A DNA stretch of 51,828 nucleotides from IMG/VR virus record IMGVR_UViG_3300006928_000010, positions 1 to 51,828 of that record; one strand, 5' to 3'. Origin of the DNA: a virus. Of the stretch, positions 40,701 through 44,197 are shown piece after piece (the stretch's first letter is position 1; each line of letters opens with the position of its first letter). The notes under the pieces were generated by a model. That model searched no databases. It saw nothing but the letters and a program-made list of their open reading frames with translations, and had not been told where the DNA came from. The translations under genes and the position numbers were made by a program.

Positions 40701-40803
40701 CTCGTGCTGGACCGACGCTTGTGAAATTACCTTGAGGTAGCAGAATAGAATCACTAACGCCATCGAAAAAGAAAGCGTTGCTTGTTCTGCCAATTCCAAC
40801 CAT
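22723..40803 (-). CDS. Giant 6,026-residue tail-associated / adhesin-like protein
   Basis: A single unbroken frame of 18,081 bases starting at ATG 40803 with GAGGTGA upstream. Residues about 55-215 look like a LamG/concanavalin-type beta sandwich (AIEAWVVPDCGG, RGLYHVVAAVSQRSVSLYVNGN, AHVYVGGKGGEF). Most of the rest is strand-rich and Asn, Thr, Gly, Ser and His/Tyr/Pro rich, without signal peptide or membrane segments. Four copies of a roughly 65-residue module (core KVGMLVSGTGIPTGA...SITxATxFELS) lie near residues 1565-1640, 3110-3180, 3675-3745 and 5740-5815. A YTG...LTGC module is near 5040-5110. A TG[TS]Q.IG...NFGG motif occurs both in mid-protein and near the C terminus. It follows the tape measure and distal tail genes, so it is probably a huge baseplate, fibre or host-recognition protein, perhaps processed. 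Confidence 0.85.
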   Translation of the reverse strand: MVGIGRTSNAFFFDGVSDSILLPQGNFTSVGPARDILGKTGSGSDEITVINSLVDDQFAIEAWVVPDCGGVIAHRDEQFTLEFGTVDTPGPAKFTVFIQTPSGTQKVVLSTAKLTSTRWEGVVYPPQEVGGIHDTYNRFLEGSSALHNDATNLNFKHRGLYHVVAAVSQRSVSLYVNGNRVASEIIEKDSSIVNSTAHVYVGGKGGEFRGAIEALHFNSDFDSGMIDSTVPVNGDTTTGMYRFEEPLDIVSESYEFNAFTVAADGTTTTITVAAADAQALIARLTGKPYDSTSVTTTFTATPYSMGNYKVTDFVTTPGTEATLAIPHTPYNLLINPGAINRNTEKPNASPPERARIESINGSTGVITVSSIHIDFILGTGGKRGLLHSRTANVDNYFVIVNADLLIDNGTGRPYQPPHYGSQIFDKTGQMVLDESDFAQHGLVYSTQMATTDNSPNNPFAVTWPATLDTLYQVGHSGRHKFSHINGHEYMRRYPRPSYLAIDQMMDGSADIVEMVYENTGKGIAGLFAMNALSDFYEESTQVDVAKFNNSSAVDFVVTNGLPASKEQAIAIGGTNFDYRPFMMKGPVPEYGDIDDDARLYHLRPESVSRIALLKVPTLQSTHNLAPYVEIHYNAIDLTGASMSKTTPCLMIEKTVPSGNFVLTGSTTVLDVIEADLADASKDTTLFSPGGVLFLGLGQIAGSVHLEESHSLVGDNTGGYELDSEVDFSLCPVNYTPPNDATAQGNTAPQYLTASHNNGIHDSAYHKLCIEPASSDTVRNTTDTGIQFVKGAAVTNTGTGVFDEGSTSDASNTFEMFDIIDNVLEDTHETSMVIYVQPSDRTRVNQLSKMRTNLTEGDSPSIASLLFLMSRTRIRSIKEDENPEDNDKIITITATGIAEGLANQNVNITGSGSPDSHIVKEIEPNAPVVTVTLGGPGQGAVNTKPTNDPSLLMRLPGSTRRNCAVRAVSINSTADRVYMSVQPLNNLSTDMASWGTYCFPKVGRIYLADGASAAYSEKTGAGFVFIVDTSGGPGAQEQRSFLDANGTAYNTFNEWLNAVGAISGSAGLYSVGFNVYNDPHFNNDNLCEDGSTVNDRLFQSMDTVNHDYQLGTQYASTRAMVEIPLFPKQFFIQEEDGIFPGPDNSMKIHLDATYTAHSWNPTPVGRRANDIAVSDRNAHSAYGYNANSDAHISSTTIREIKIETDYLNIYPTHPKIFPSAETAVNEHRNMKNVIRYRRVFLSNNQWAIYVNDPSANGYIKIPRTTVGTGFTGSMSPNFLNDLVEGGNIHVAGGYRNETLVPIASDVTTPSSDYEGRSPYYFDNANIQTQGGNLDYGLRQYVSAVEFKEGPLTNPHAPRIQSKTATATITDVSTLLGLIFITVDDASLFPDVQWTRTTSNVITFAVGDPLLSLEILQDEPIELLYAGNFDFTKPNRFLCANLSNADVSNVVGKTIRMKKGGHAIVGATDPYNASSSEDLVSTFRPTVAGEIWTYTVAVGDIGGATTLSVAPTTATLMPQANTIGMNLRPGDDIYREDAGDATVIDYIGRVAFCESPLAGSGHATNTVITLETFTLTSSITASDRTVTVPDTTRLRKGMAITGTGIATGAFIASITNATTFEMSANAGGSGTTTPTLTFGGNAHAIASGDKLRINAGSIMETDPDTVLNRSWLYPYAQGGLRNGDTVWMNMTMNNPHAVEGLFAKSRGVLNEGQVWTGFNGGRGALTNRPRDSIPLENFLIGNSCLETANNFVQHVNKTIELNYESMGLSSSQAPTVAYLDPYLAKKGHARVLMFDVAHDREFIAFHDLHMQVQSSAATPHIGFSRHIVTASGVTDLDKFLMNQNGGAPHYFTTQIDVANGFPSENPFIRRTQQSKFIESAYVHNIGGNTSEDVMSTTSGGENPQTATVTYITQSPTTTGTGASNNNSHLMGKAHGHYVHSGLMHESTGDSFTIADSTLPRLQPAVASTYWANKAHVLSKKILDELGTPLVRALKLSRSANDPAQYSLRDASTMMDTPDGTRAISAFLCLKGIRSQALTLTNHEESRLQHLEHWTNMDFVRRLTIDCGEVGIKEGVTDIEAATREIVRLINQGGAKNAFTGTASSLSPLATADAISSPREKLFNRTLEHTLDIGSAFDPAPWWFADEAFDRRNRGSHMGYLRAHIGRVVEDLDGNEGFSIVIHSTVPGASGRNFCTWLDNSKGQSQYKPQFLVGHGGRFRNFWCQPDETTGENMHPAPMPINKHGRPFAPITTLREYTVQEEADDVFSSNGDFSVRQNYKSNPQKRSISAFNGSGMIANTINDESFESQSPSKTLVEGLRTGTQAIGRINFGGMVASGIPGFAPDAGVWGLGERGNTKFDIRYSEATTTGGTAPTAIADYSDHVTASQIENVGDSQLYGFQFEDHLGNSYGVRFIYRKMGETFTNDNTALPPTLDNEICVYFDDRDVGQGGLTIGNHMIGFGDVTGRIDTTGDLTEASYRGNRWRGVPAPSVGIDASVTLTTSKMTVVLHPPFNAGTVTNSQGDSITGDDVVGNHPDVLGYLGFPKTNGLFQINDTFTGTSAKGIVGHTFSYTHRTEENNDGTHVFYGVTGDSFTSSHSVANTAVGTAITDSGSGGTAVSQPGTNSMRVLLSPRINWTTLVTDELMAAVTAAAINLENPNTPNGVSFDCRDMYAADGRTFREWGVAADAIKIRAHNPIRRAKPLAKMFEATLHKDWGIQAAHLEYGEYTKLDYNDGDWTVTTTDTINKPYSDAELDNHRRMDVGYLPYTVIQIRSKGRGYHANTATPVLVDSSNRPVSTTDWRKNLKGESYTSITGDHILPSLNNPILKFDSYTDTDNVFTTHLNAISHAMIPAGQESSSLSSLAKEPSFGEEMILHYSTTDGLAKGIVESINGSDSTTKLTYQDGYGNGLWTTAFNGNVADNFVLTRFAQSDAPGFEVESIGGFRSHGSVDSEPIIYFRGARDSIDHSIPLYFGGGFSGVTLDINDGTQNDYSPFYTHPYSNGPTGTAGIQNANEISGSFAMVDCNALLAFFPGTALLNQHRGSINSPVSNKNSILSPDLRGGNLDADFALLNAAAAGDVRARYNAGIVRQQPVPLVLRFAHPTARYHDSQPIVDATCDYNNDATITMDSTAQLVVGMAVTGTGIPDGATVASITNATTFELSAATTGGSVSNGTLTFNYIENKTTYLIYGPGQAFPFTEDDNSNAAVEPHPGYVVTTGNTWSKVPHSKYLPNEITNSDNLYGPPDSAYQTARNRYHWRTTLNWSPPQGIPNVGYLQQRPEHGSHYGEVFTNPTSGKITSDNKGDYWKAHPYKHSATAYYGIAMSADMTFHMDGGFHPGGSWLDNQVSFNPPNPNSNYRYALEAWNQVNATAYRVSGVMGKTILEGANSETALNFDTDYIVVDGTRCQNGEELATIIGQAINENPGKGALKAMGGTFLPSMGNASRQDRYGWVEMTFEAYTNAASTGPTVNADTLIGNLYAGTLGTAINSRNYIQASISGATQEELEQLPMSGWVRTPTGGRDHTVGGGHSDPSYHAGPTWGCYHSREVFSDSGTFKVRFYLAPNRIGGLPLLEDRMTWHNKCESATLTYPSPGHVIDPNPPSVPEPIEYPLPSQLYVWSKAGVHRFNNENETPRSHMTQAHFGGLVDAIDRTRPVGAVGWAGERYSYLNSLKVDTSAFTDATCDYNNDPTIAMDSTAKLKVGMLVSGTGIPTGAYVRSITSSTGFELSVSTTGGSVTNGTLTFTTNLYAAGKGAWHPKMGFTPYGSSASCMSTLGHLPSSYPMYNSPESSPRVNGQEASNTSYDVALTTPYTWNIGLAGNASWYTNYDFTDVESTKDIFSAKPAHMREIDADTNFVLNPKLHHQQGVFSRAMLVISNESELALVAKTDRDGIKSTGDWLSVVSKTRAGVAAATAITFAGTTRWDERFHDAERYIAPANAGPNVEALIATGTATPTADVPNGAYVLHTALTGDQDTNLFNAEPCFAETGDLFFDTDISPGSVQLEVATDVLRNITKELETGSTDAEIDNYDYTNDDFWLGDTNGYKLSQRTPAKNFSVEHVVWKRMDGGNLSLPASNARGLGAVPFVTRVAGGNAYTTGEKLYGNNRFTFESTNSAMFPIIQAQELSHPQLAARHPDLLRNILEIPNEEIQFESITVIDDTGQEHKIEGGSPFGTIIRTFTQLSDRGAQGLAPAVSGSGISPNLKIRLPDPDSIPGNLVIRSGFDRLQAYQTESMGTGGMMTKSTVEHLFNTDSVSPNLGPTYSDHNWEHLKQGTDSPESTMSGWQSSTGNAPLETAYELHDRTLYFHVTKMGNTNTHKHPVIYSHADGVVNHELTGVSFSGTTLTVNTTVNSAVYDSTFGNKERVGERRFLRLYNPTTDEGGVASFTGISGSTFTGCVGDETFNKLVLSSITALKVVPSYYIPAGSTRFYGSRRIRDHAEVSGNSPDMAHTHYVNYSVTAEEAMTGYSIYNKPQLTPAPIPRMGHHFVNATMAMLPGHWAHPAYQGLYDKHRACRSATLQSDEYDLIGLLDMGQDSPGTTITNQLPTYDPLLVFGSLTATPSGPSDIHGGGFSLMFETKLRNDGYGVLASEGQAGVVNAAGGHTVVLEAAGTYTLKEHFPDPAEVGAYQIIIQPNMHSSQFIGYHANGGATATPDGSVNELTSQQVALVVGIREPDSATGAYALVLANATMADVRGCEVFINELMIDHDPDHGSHFTNIPPLMLYNPLGVQSTESPAFVRRSLPYTTGMFADASPGYTINIPWWSIVHKVGPDDADGSRFNHLSLHRLDNYYEFLRANAGSVAAQITLAGYPSNYPDLYSEILENISLTPVCTFVSLTSSTVIKVDDARGFPKQPYYGMLLEYTDATGTRRTHSYTERSGYDSSNMNKPLQFTIAANSDFTSNLTAGTKIRLTRAYDFRPANTILNEIETSVLAHSIDNLITGTRDTNSLHMADAFLCLWHPNLGRPHTFYSDASRTWLNPLTDRAINQKPLNSMPEHFETVHYHDATYYASMGPFALRMKTAMPPTEAQSTFYTATSASVSSTTVTATGTIMAGWPTSGTNTVYVNSGSEEEIFTYTGGGAGGTTLTGCVNVKGTPLTTMASGNHSLRYYKTADLAADGSHTRQVVSHTGSTITTNGGEPIADEAYIFVDGRMYQVDGSVTEGDTTIVVFQALPQEIAVGSVIYTGADGTPQTAQTIDTTIGTGLMQGGQSDSSDTATKSMLNHFWPSGSRGGPLVSRLDGYAYVSSSWEYPRDYGFDGPIWSDADDDGSYTVSSGISKSSYDGISNPTRPRPFGYRFGLRQPYNKPQWSMYGLRALRETAITATNASVAYKHGPFVQEETQTWTYAGGNGSSNPTFPNTYTGIMERQTNFSAMLGVDKPEWQVRYSDGVRYTRPFGCPVRTLRNSATVLRDWWGDGNGKGLDSIESAAKYYLVDWWGNTRGEDIRRFPVRSFGIRPSWDAGDAYEYDRRNNRTPYQRIHNNGKHLVNLKGLTNAADSALSISATVPRFGGRLNNTNSNDSTTLVDVFMPSNAQRVGDMGNGRGIRYPTQFNEDVLTALSEPIHTTGLVLSHHTAEPILNDGFIRARNDTLQADEVPRGISSRLEIAEDGLLKPEAVVSDRMENIVGDSPHKDAVSRSSPRIGLDTENLQGVDTNQIIINTEAHSLHTDRNVGQRVVLQGGMQTGSQTIGNYDLTALNFGGQPQGGAVRMSHTSNFNPLGGTYLAETRNFLSPIDDSNWGAFTDATCDTNHTSGLSDGSSTSVRHVTMTSTAKLVVGMTVSGLGMHASATIAAINNATCFTLSHDTTATNTNTTLSFGPPTAMGSNPYVTSVFTSAGKRANAVDKTITYMMRPVRLMDKQHIEMFRSNLNLHSSAPQYGSNYFGATAGGKYGLFVYSVDNGRATGGGTYMRSTSPDTNPPYAPAFLMDISASDTVPMSKGPKIIGTGDSGFDSSKIDNEVTRVIISENTLEHYRADASRRRTSVESDESVVRKDFTVQPRYSQSLHPKGHKGDVDYNSTDHTGDGA
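23360..36110 (-). repeat. Four dispersed copies of a beta module inside the giant gene
   Basis: Copies lie at about 35880-36110, 31270-31470, 29575-29780 and 23360-23590. Three begin with DATCD and all share the core K/RxGMxxxGxG, a SITNATTFELS-like strand and a closing TLTF. The second and third are close in sequence over their whole length; the first and fourth are more diverged. Similar modules are common in marine virus fibre proteins. They probably act as spacer or sugar-binding domains. Confidence 0.7.
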
Positions 40804-40812
40804 AGACTCACC

Positions 40813-42006
40813 TCAAAGAATCCTGTCAATTGGTAGGAATTGAATATCGAATGAATAGATTGGCTCGCCGCCCATTTGTACAAATGTGGCTTTTGTGACG
40901 GCTCCTTTGATGAATGAAAATTCGTATGAATCATTTGTGTCTTCAATGACAGTTGAAGCGGCTTTAGCGGCAGTTGCTTCTTTTTCCGATGGTTTTACCA
41001 ACCTACCAGTGGGCATGAAGAAATTCATTGCTTTGTATTTTTCTCCATCTGCATTTACAGTTGAATTAAATGGAATTTGTATGCCTCCTATGTACATACC
41101 GTGTTTTGCCTTTGCATCAAATCCAAAATTACCCACATGTGTTCTTTTGTTTTTACCATAAGTAAAACCTATTCCGTTGGTAAATCGAAATCCACCATCA
41201 TTAGAGTTGTTAAGTACAGCATACAATTCAGCCACTTTATCACCAGCACTCTTGCCCGTAAATCCAGCAGAATCATCAACACCGTTTTTGAAATTCTTAA
41301 TTGAAGGGGTGTACAACGATGAACTGTTCCAAGAAACAGGAGTGTTTCCATTTACACCTGTCACTTTTTGTTCAATTTTGACAAGTGTGTTTGCTTCGTC
41401 ACTTAATGTTGATTGTTCAAGAGTAGCAGTAAATCTGTTGCTTAACAATACATTATCTGCTGTAGCGGTACTGTTGATAAGGTTGACTAAGTTTGTAGCA
41501 ATTTCAACAGCAGTATTCATATCCGAATTATCATGAATTGACACATGGTATTTACCACTACTGGCTGTATTGTGGGCTTGAGCAGTTGAAGATTTGATAA
41601 AAAGAATTTCGTACTCTTCTCCATCTGTTGCTTTTAAAGTAAGTTTTGGAATAAGAAAACTACCAAAATCATTGTGTGTTAAAGTAGCCGCTAATGAGGT
41701 AAGGTCACCACCTGCTCCGGTGCCAACCAATGAGAAATCCGTATTATTTCTTCTTGAAAAATCAATGCTGGCCGAAGCCTTTTGTCCAAGCGACACACCA
41801 GTTGAAAGGTCATCATCGACAATATATCCCTTCAACAAAATAACCGCCTTTGGTCTGTTCAAATCAATCGCAAAACGCTCCGCTCCGCCTCTTAATCCAG
41901 TACGAGCGTTTACACCACGGTCCACATCGAGTACCAGTTCGGTCACATCGAGTGGGATTAACTCACCGTCTTTACGAACTAAACGGACAGGAACATTTGT
42001 CACCAT
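40813..42006 (-). CDS. Probable distal tail protein (397 aa)
   Basis: ATG 42006 overlaps the tape measure stop (TGATG). The N-terminal strands (VPVRLVRKDGELIPLDVTELVLDVDRG) and the C terminus (EPIYSFDIQFLPIDRIL) suit a ring-forming tail protein placed between tape measure and fibre genes. The middle holds an inserted domain with QKVTGVNGNTPV, a motif frequent in tail tube and sheath-like proteins of marine viruses. No enzymatic motif. It probably joins the tail tube to the giant protein encoded next. Confidence 0.6.
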   Translation of the reverse strand: MVTNVPVRLVRKDGELIPLDVTELVLDVDRGVNARTGLRGGAERFAIDLNRPKAVILLKGYIVDDDLSTGVSLGQKASASIDFSRRNNTDFSLVGTGAGGDLTSLAATLTHNDFGSFLIPKLTLKATDGEEYEILFIKSSTAQAHNTASSGKYHVSIHDNSDMNTAVEIATNLVNLINSTATADNVLLSNRFTATLEQSTLSDEANTLVKIEQKVTGVNGNTPVSWNSSSLYTPSIKNFKNGVDDSAGFTGKSAGDKVAELYAVLNNSNDGGFRFTNGIGFTYGKNKRTHVGNFGFDAKAKHGMYIGGIQIPFNSTVNADGEKYKAMNFFMPTGRLVKPSEKEATAAKAASTVIEDTNDSYEFSFIKGAVTKATFVQMGGEPIYSFDIQFLPIDRIL

Positions 42007-43100
42007 CAGTATCGCCCTCGCATGGTTGAGCCACCGATACTGCGAGCAAGTTCTTGTTGAATCATATTACCAATCTCCCTTGCTAATGCTCGCTTGTCTG
42101 TGCGGTCTGTAATACCTCCGGCATTGACGGTGATGTTGTATGTACCGCCGCCCATACCAGCCCCACCGGGGTTGTTGCGTTGGCTTAGGGGAACAACCGC
42201 CTCCGGCCCATCTTCACCAATCATGGCGAGCGTAGGCTTGTTGACGATACCACCCTTAGCGAGTGCAGGTATGCTAAAATCACTCAAGTCAATACCTACA
42301 CTTTTACCTCCTATACCCGGAACCCAGTCGGGTATATCAATTGAAAAGTCAATACTTTGTAGCATAGTGTTGATTACACCAATTAGTACATTGAGTGCGC
42401 TTTTTATACCACCTATCAAGGATTCACCTACACCAGCCAATGCTGTGCCGATATTAACAGCAAGGTTTTTCCAAAAATCAAGTGTGAAAAGTTCGGGAAT
42501 AGAGGGTAAAGAGTCCCAAATGTTGCTTATTTTAGTGCTAAAGAAATCATAAATACCCTGTACTTTGAGTATAGCCTCGTCTTTTAAACCACCAAAGAAG
42601 TCTTTGATAATCTGCAATTTTGTTTTTATGGGTGTAATAAAATTGTTGTTAATGTAAGTCTTGATTCTTGTCCACTTCTCAATAACAGTTTCTTTAAACC
42701 CAGTCCACCATTCTTTGATTTCACCAAGTTTTGTTTTAATGGGTGTGATAATTTTATCATTAACAAATGTTTTGATTTTCAACCACTTTTCTTGTACATT
42801 TTCTTTGAATCCAGTCCACCACTCTTTGAGTTCTGTAAGTTTTGTCTTAACAGGCGTGATAAAATTGTCATTAACAAATGCCTTGATGAGCAACCATTTT
42901 TCTTGTACAGTTTCTTTAAACCCAGTCCACCATTCTTTGATTTCACCAAGTTTTGTTTTAATGGGTGTGATAAAATTGTCATTAACAAATGTTTTGAGGG
43001 CGGTCCACATTTTCATTGCTGTTTGTCCTATGGCTGTAAAGGCTGGCCCGATACCATTGACCATCGTGGACATGGAGGCGAGGGTGGCGATGAGTGTCAT
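42006..43100 (-). CDS. Tail tape measure protein with four 37-residue repeats
   Basis: A 364-residue protein. The C-terminal part contains the hallmark GGIVNKPTLAMIGEDGPEAV followed by VPL, seen in many tape measure proteins, and a hydrophobic middle segment (about 215-250). Residues 36-183 are four tandem 37-residue repeats with the core FVNDNFITPIKTKL and KEWWTGFKE; the fourth diverges in its second half. Using the usual 1.5 angstrom per residue the tail would be about 55 nm long, which is short. Tape measures span the tail lumen, set tail length and may act at the host membrane. The gene follows the tail assembly chaperone pair, as in most tailed viruses. Confidence 0.88.
   Translation of the reverse strand: MTLIATLASMSTMVNGIGPAFTAIGQTAMKMWTALKTFVNDNFITPIKTKLGEIKEWWTGFKETVQEKWLLIKAFVNDNFITPVKTKLTELKEWWTGFKENVQEKWLKIKTFVNDKIITPIKTKLGEIKEWWTGFKETVIEKWTRIKTYINNNFITPIKTKLQIIKDFFGGLKDEAILKVQGIYDFFSTKISNIWDSLPSIPELFTLDFWKNLAVNIGTALAGVGESLIGGIKSALNVLIGVINTMLQSIDFSIDIPDWVPGIGGKSVGIDLSDFSIPALAKGGIVNKPTLAMIGEDGPEAVVPLSQRNNPGGAGMGGGTYNITVNAGGITDRTDKRALAREIGNMIQQELARSIGGSTMRGRY
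42552..42995 (-). repeat. Tandem 111-bp repeats in the tape measure gene
   Basis: A landmark sequence (TTGTTTTTA or a close variant, read on the + strand) recurs at 42620, 42731, 42842 and 42953, an exact period of 111 bases, matching the 37-residue protein repeats. Copies 1-3 are close at DNA level and copy 4 is diverged. Unit gain or loss would keep the frame and change tail length. Confidence 0.9.
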
Positions 43101-43381
43101 TCAGTACCCTCCCAATCTAAAAACGAGTAATCCAAACTTACCATTTCCCTGTCACCCGCCTTCGCCTGTTGCTTGCTATGTTCGGTTTTCTTTTTCTCTT
43201 CTTCGGTTGCAACCATCGCCCATACGAGTGATTGCTTGAATAAATGAGGTGGCATTGAGTACACTTCAAGCAAAGAAATTGAGTAATGTTTAGCGATGGT
43301 ATAAGCCCAAAGTTCAACTTGAGATGTTAAATCACTTTCACTGTCAATTTTATCTTTGCTTAGAAACTTCTGCACCCTCAC
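43097..43381 (-). CDS. Tail assembly chaperone, downstream frame (94 aa if started alone)
   Basis: GTG 43381 overlaps the stop of the upstream frame (GTGA) and the stop overlaps the tape measure ATG. The sequence is helical and charged (YTIAKHYSISLLEVYSMPP, then an EEEKKK stretch) and ends with WEGTE. Its place just before the tape measure and its -1 frame relative to the preceding gene match the second part (gpT-like) of tail assembly chaperones, which is normally made as a frameshift fusion. It may be translated only as that fusion, with the fused reading entering at the G-run 43399-43404. Confidence 0.6.
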   Translation of the reverse strand: MRVQKFLSKDKIDSESDLTSQVELWAYTIAKHYSISLLEVYSMPPHLFKQSLVWAMVATEEEKKKTEHSKQQAKAGDREMVSLDYSFLDWEGTE

Positions 43382-43752
43382 TTTGTCGGCTTCGTAAACC
43401 CCCCTTGCAAAGCCTCCGCCATGTCGTTAGGTTGCGGTAGCACTTTCGAGAGTTGCTCACCGACATAGCCCTTGAGTGACAGCATTTCTTCTGTAGTCAA
43501 GGATGGATTGGTTTTAGTGACCCAATGGGTAAATGCAAATTGCCAGTAGCCTTTCAAGTTCAATGCTACATCCCCGTTTGCTACGAGGAACATTTCTTGA
43601 GCGGCGGCTTGAATGTCAAGGAAAGAGATTTCACGAACCCAAACTTCGATGATTGCACTTTCGTCATCGGGGTCAACCCGAATCTTGTGCTTGGTCACAT
43701 CGTCATTCTTCAATAATAGGCTCTTGTTCATCACTACTTGTTGTTTGGTCAT
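43378..43752 (-). CDS. Tail assembly chaperone, upstream frame (124 aa)
   Basis: The start is ATG 43752 after GGAAGTG, inside the end of the SAP-domain gene; ATG 43731 is an alternative. The product begins with strands (KHKIRVDPDDESAIIEVWVREISF), followed by a helical part (DIQAAAQEMFL, TEEMLSLKGYVGEQL). Size, fold order and position before the tape measure fit the gpG-like tail chaperone. Eight codons before its stop, six G followed by TTT give a likely -1 slip site leading into the next frame. Confidence 0.65.
   Translation of the reverse strand: MTKQQVVMNKSLLLKNDDVTKHKIRVDPDDESAIIEVWVREISFLDIQAAAQEMFLVANGDVALNLKGYWQFAFTHWVTKTNPSLTTEEMLSLKGYVGEQLSKVLPQPNDMAEALQGGFTKPTK
43396..43404 (-). 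promoter_or_regulatory. Putative programmed -1 frameshift site (GGGGGGTTT)
   Basis: On the minus strand the zero-frame codons are GGG GGG TTT, ending at 43396. A one-base backward slip on the six-G run keeps near-perfect codon pairing and moves translation into the frame of the 94-residue gene, which stays open through its stop at 43097. This is the arrangement of tail chaperone frameshifts in tailed phages. No stimulatory structure was examined. Confidence 0.55.
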
Positions 43753-44188
43753 CTATTGCACTTCCATTGGCTACAGCCACCTCTTCGGTGGGGGCATCCG
43801 GCGTTTCTTCGGGGGCTACCTCTTCGGTAGGGCCGTCAGTCACACCCTCGTCGTTTTGCTTAAGTCGGAGAACTATCTCGGCTTTTGTACCGTAAACGGG
43901 CAAGCCTCGTTCTTTGCATAGTTCTCGCAGTTCAGCGACGGTTAGGGAATCGTATTGTACTTCATCAACGATGAAAGGGGATGGTGTGTCTTCTTGCACC
44001 AGTGGATTGATTTCTTCTTCGACCACTTCAACAGGGTTGTTGAGTATGTCGATGATAGCGGCGTGAATGGTGTGGTTTGAAGCACAGTCAATGTCTGTTT
44101 CCACTATGTCAAGACCGTTTGCCTTAATCACCCACTTGGCATATCCAACTGGTCCGAGGCGGCGGTATTGTTGTAGTGATTGCTTCAT
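43703..44188 (-). CDS. SAP-domain tail-region protein (161 aa)
   Basis: ATG 44188 has AGGTGA upstream. Residues about 79-111 form a SAP domain (YDSLTVAELRELCKERGL, then a GTKAEIVLRL helix), a helix-extended-helix fold that often binds DNA. The N-terminal 75 residues include a helical region and an acidic segment; the C terminus is an acidic Thr/Pro/Glu-rich tail that is probably disordered. It sits between the tail tube and chaperone genes. A DNA-binding role within the particle, or a purely structural use of the domain, are both open. Confidence 0.7.
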   Translation of the reverse strand: MKQSLQQYRRLGPVGYAKWVIKANGLDIVETDIDCASNHTIHAAIIDILNNPVEVVEEEINPLVQEDTPSPFIVDEVQYDSLTVAELRELCKERGLPVYGTKAEIVLRLKQNDEGVTDGPTEEVAPEETPDAPTEEVAVANGSAIDDQTTSSDEQEPIIEE

Positions 44189-44197
44189 ATTTTCACC

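Noticed and set aside
41594-42112. Long + strand frame opposite the distal tail gene
   Set aside because: Shadow of the real minus-strand gene; no ribosome binding site or recognisable domain. The same applies to the + strand frames across 22888-40159.
42552-42995. CRISPR array
   Set aside because: The 111-base repeats are coding, adjacent and in frame in the tape measure gene, without spacers.
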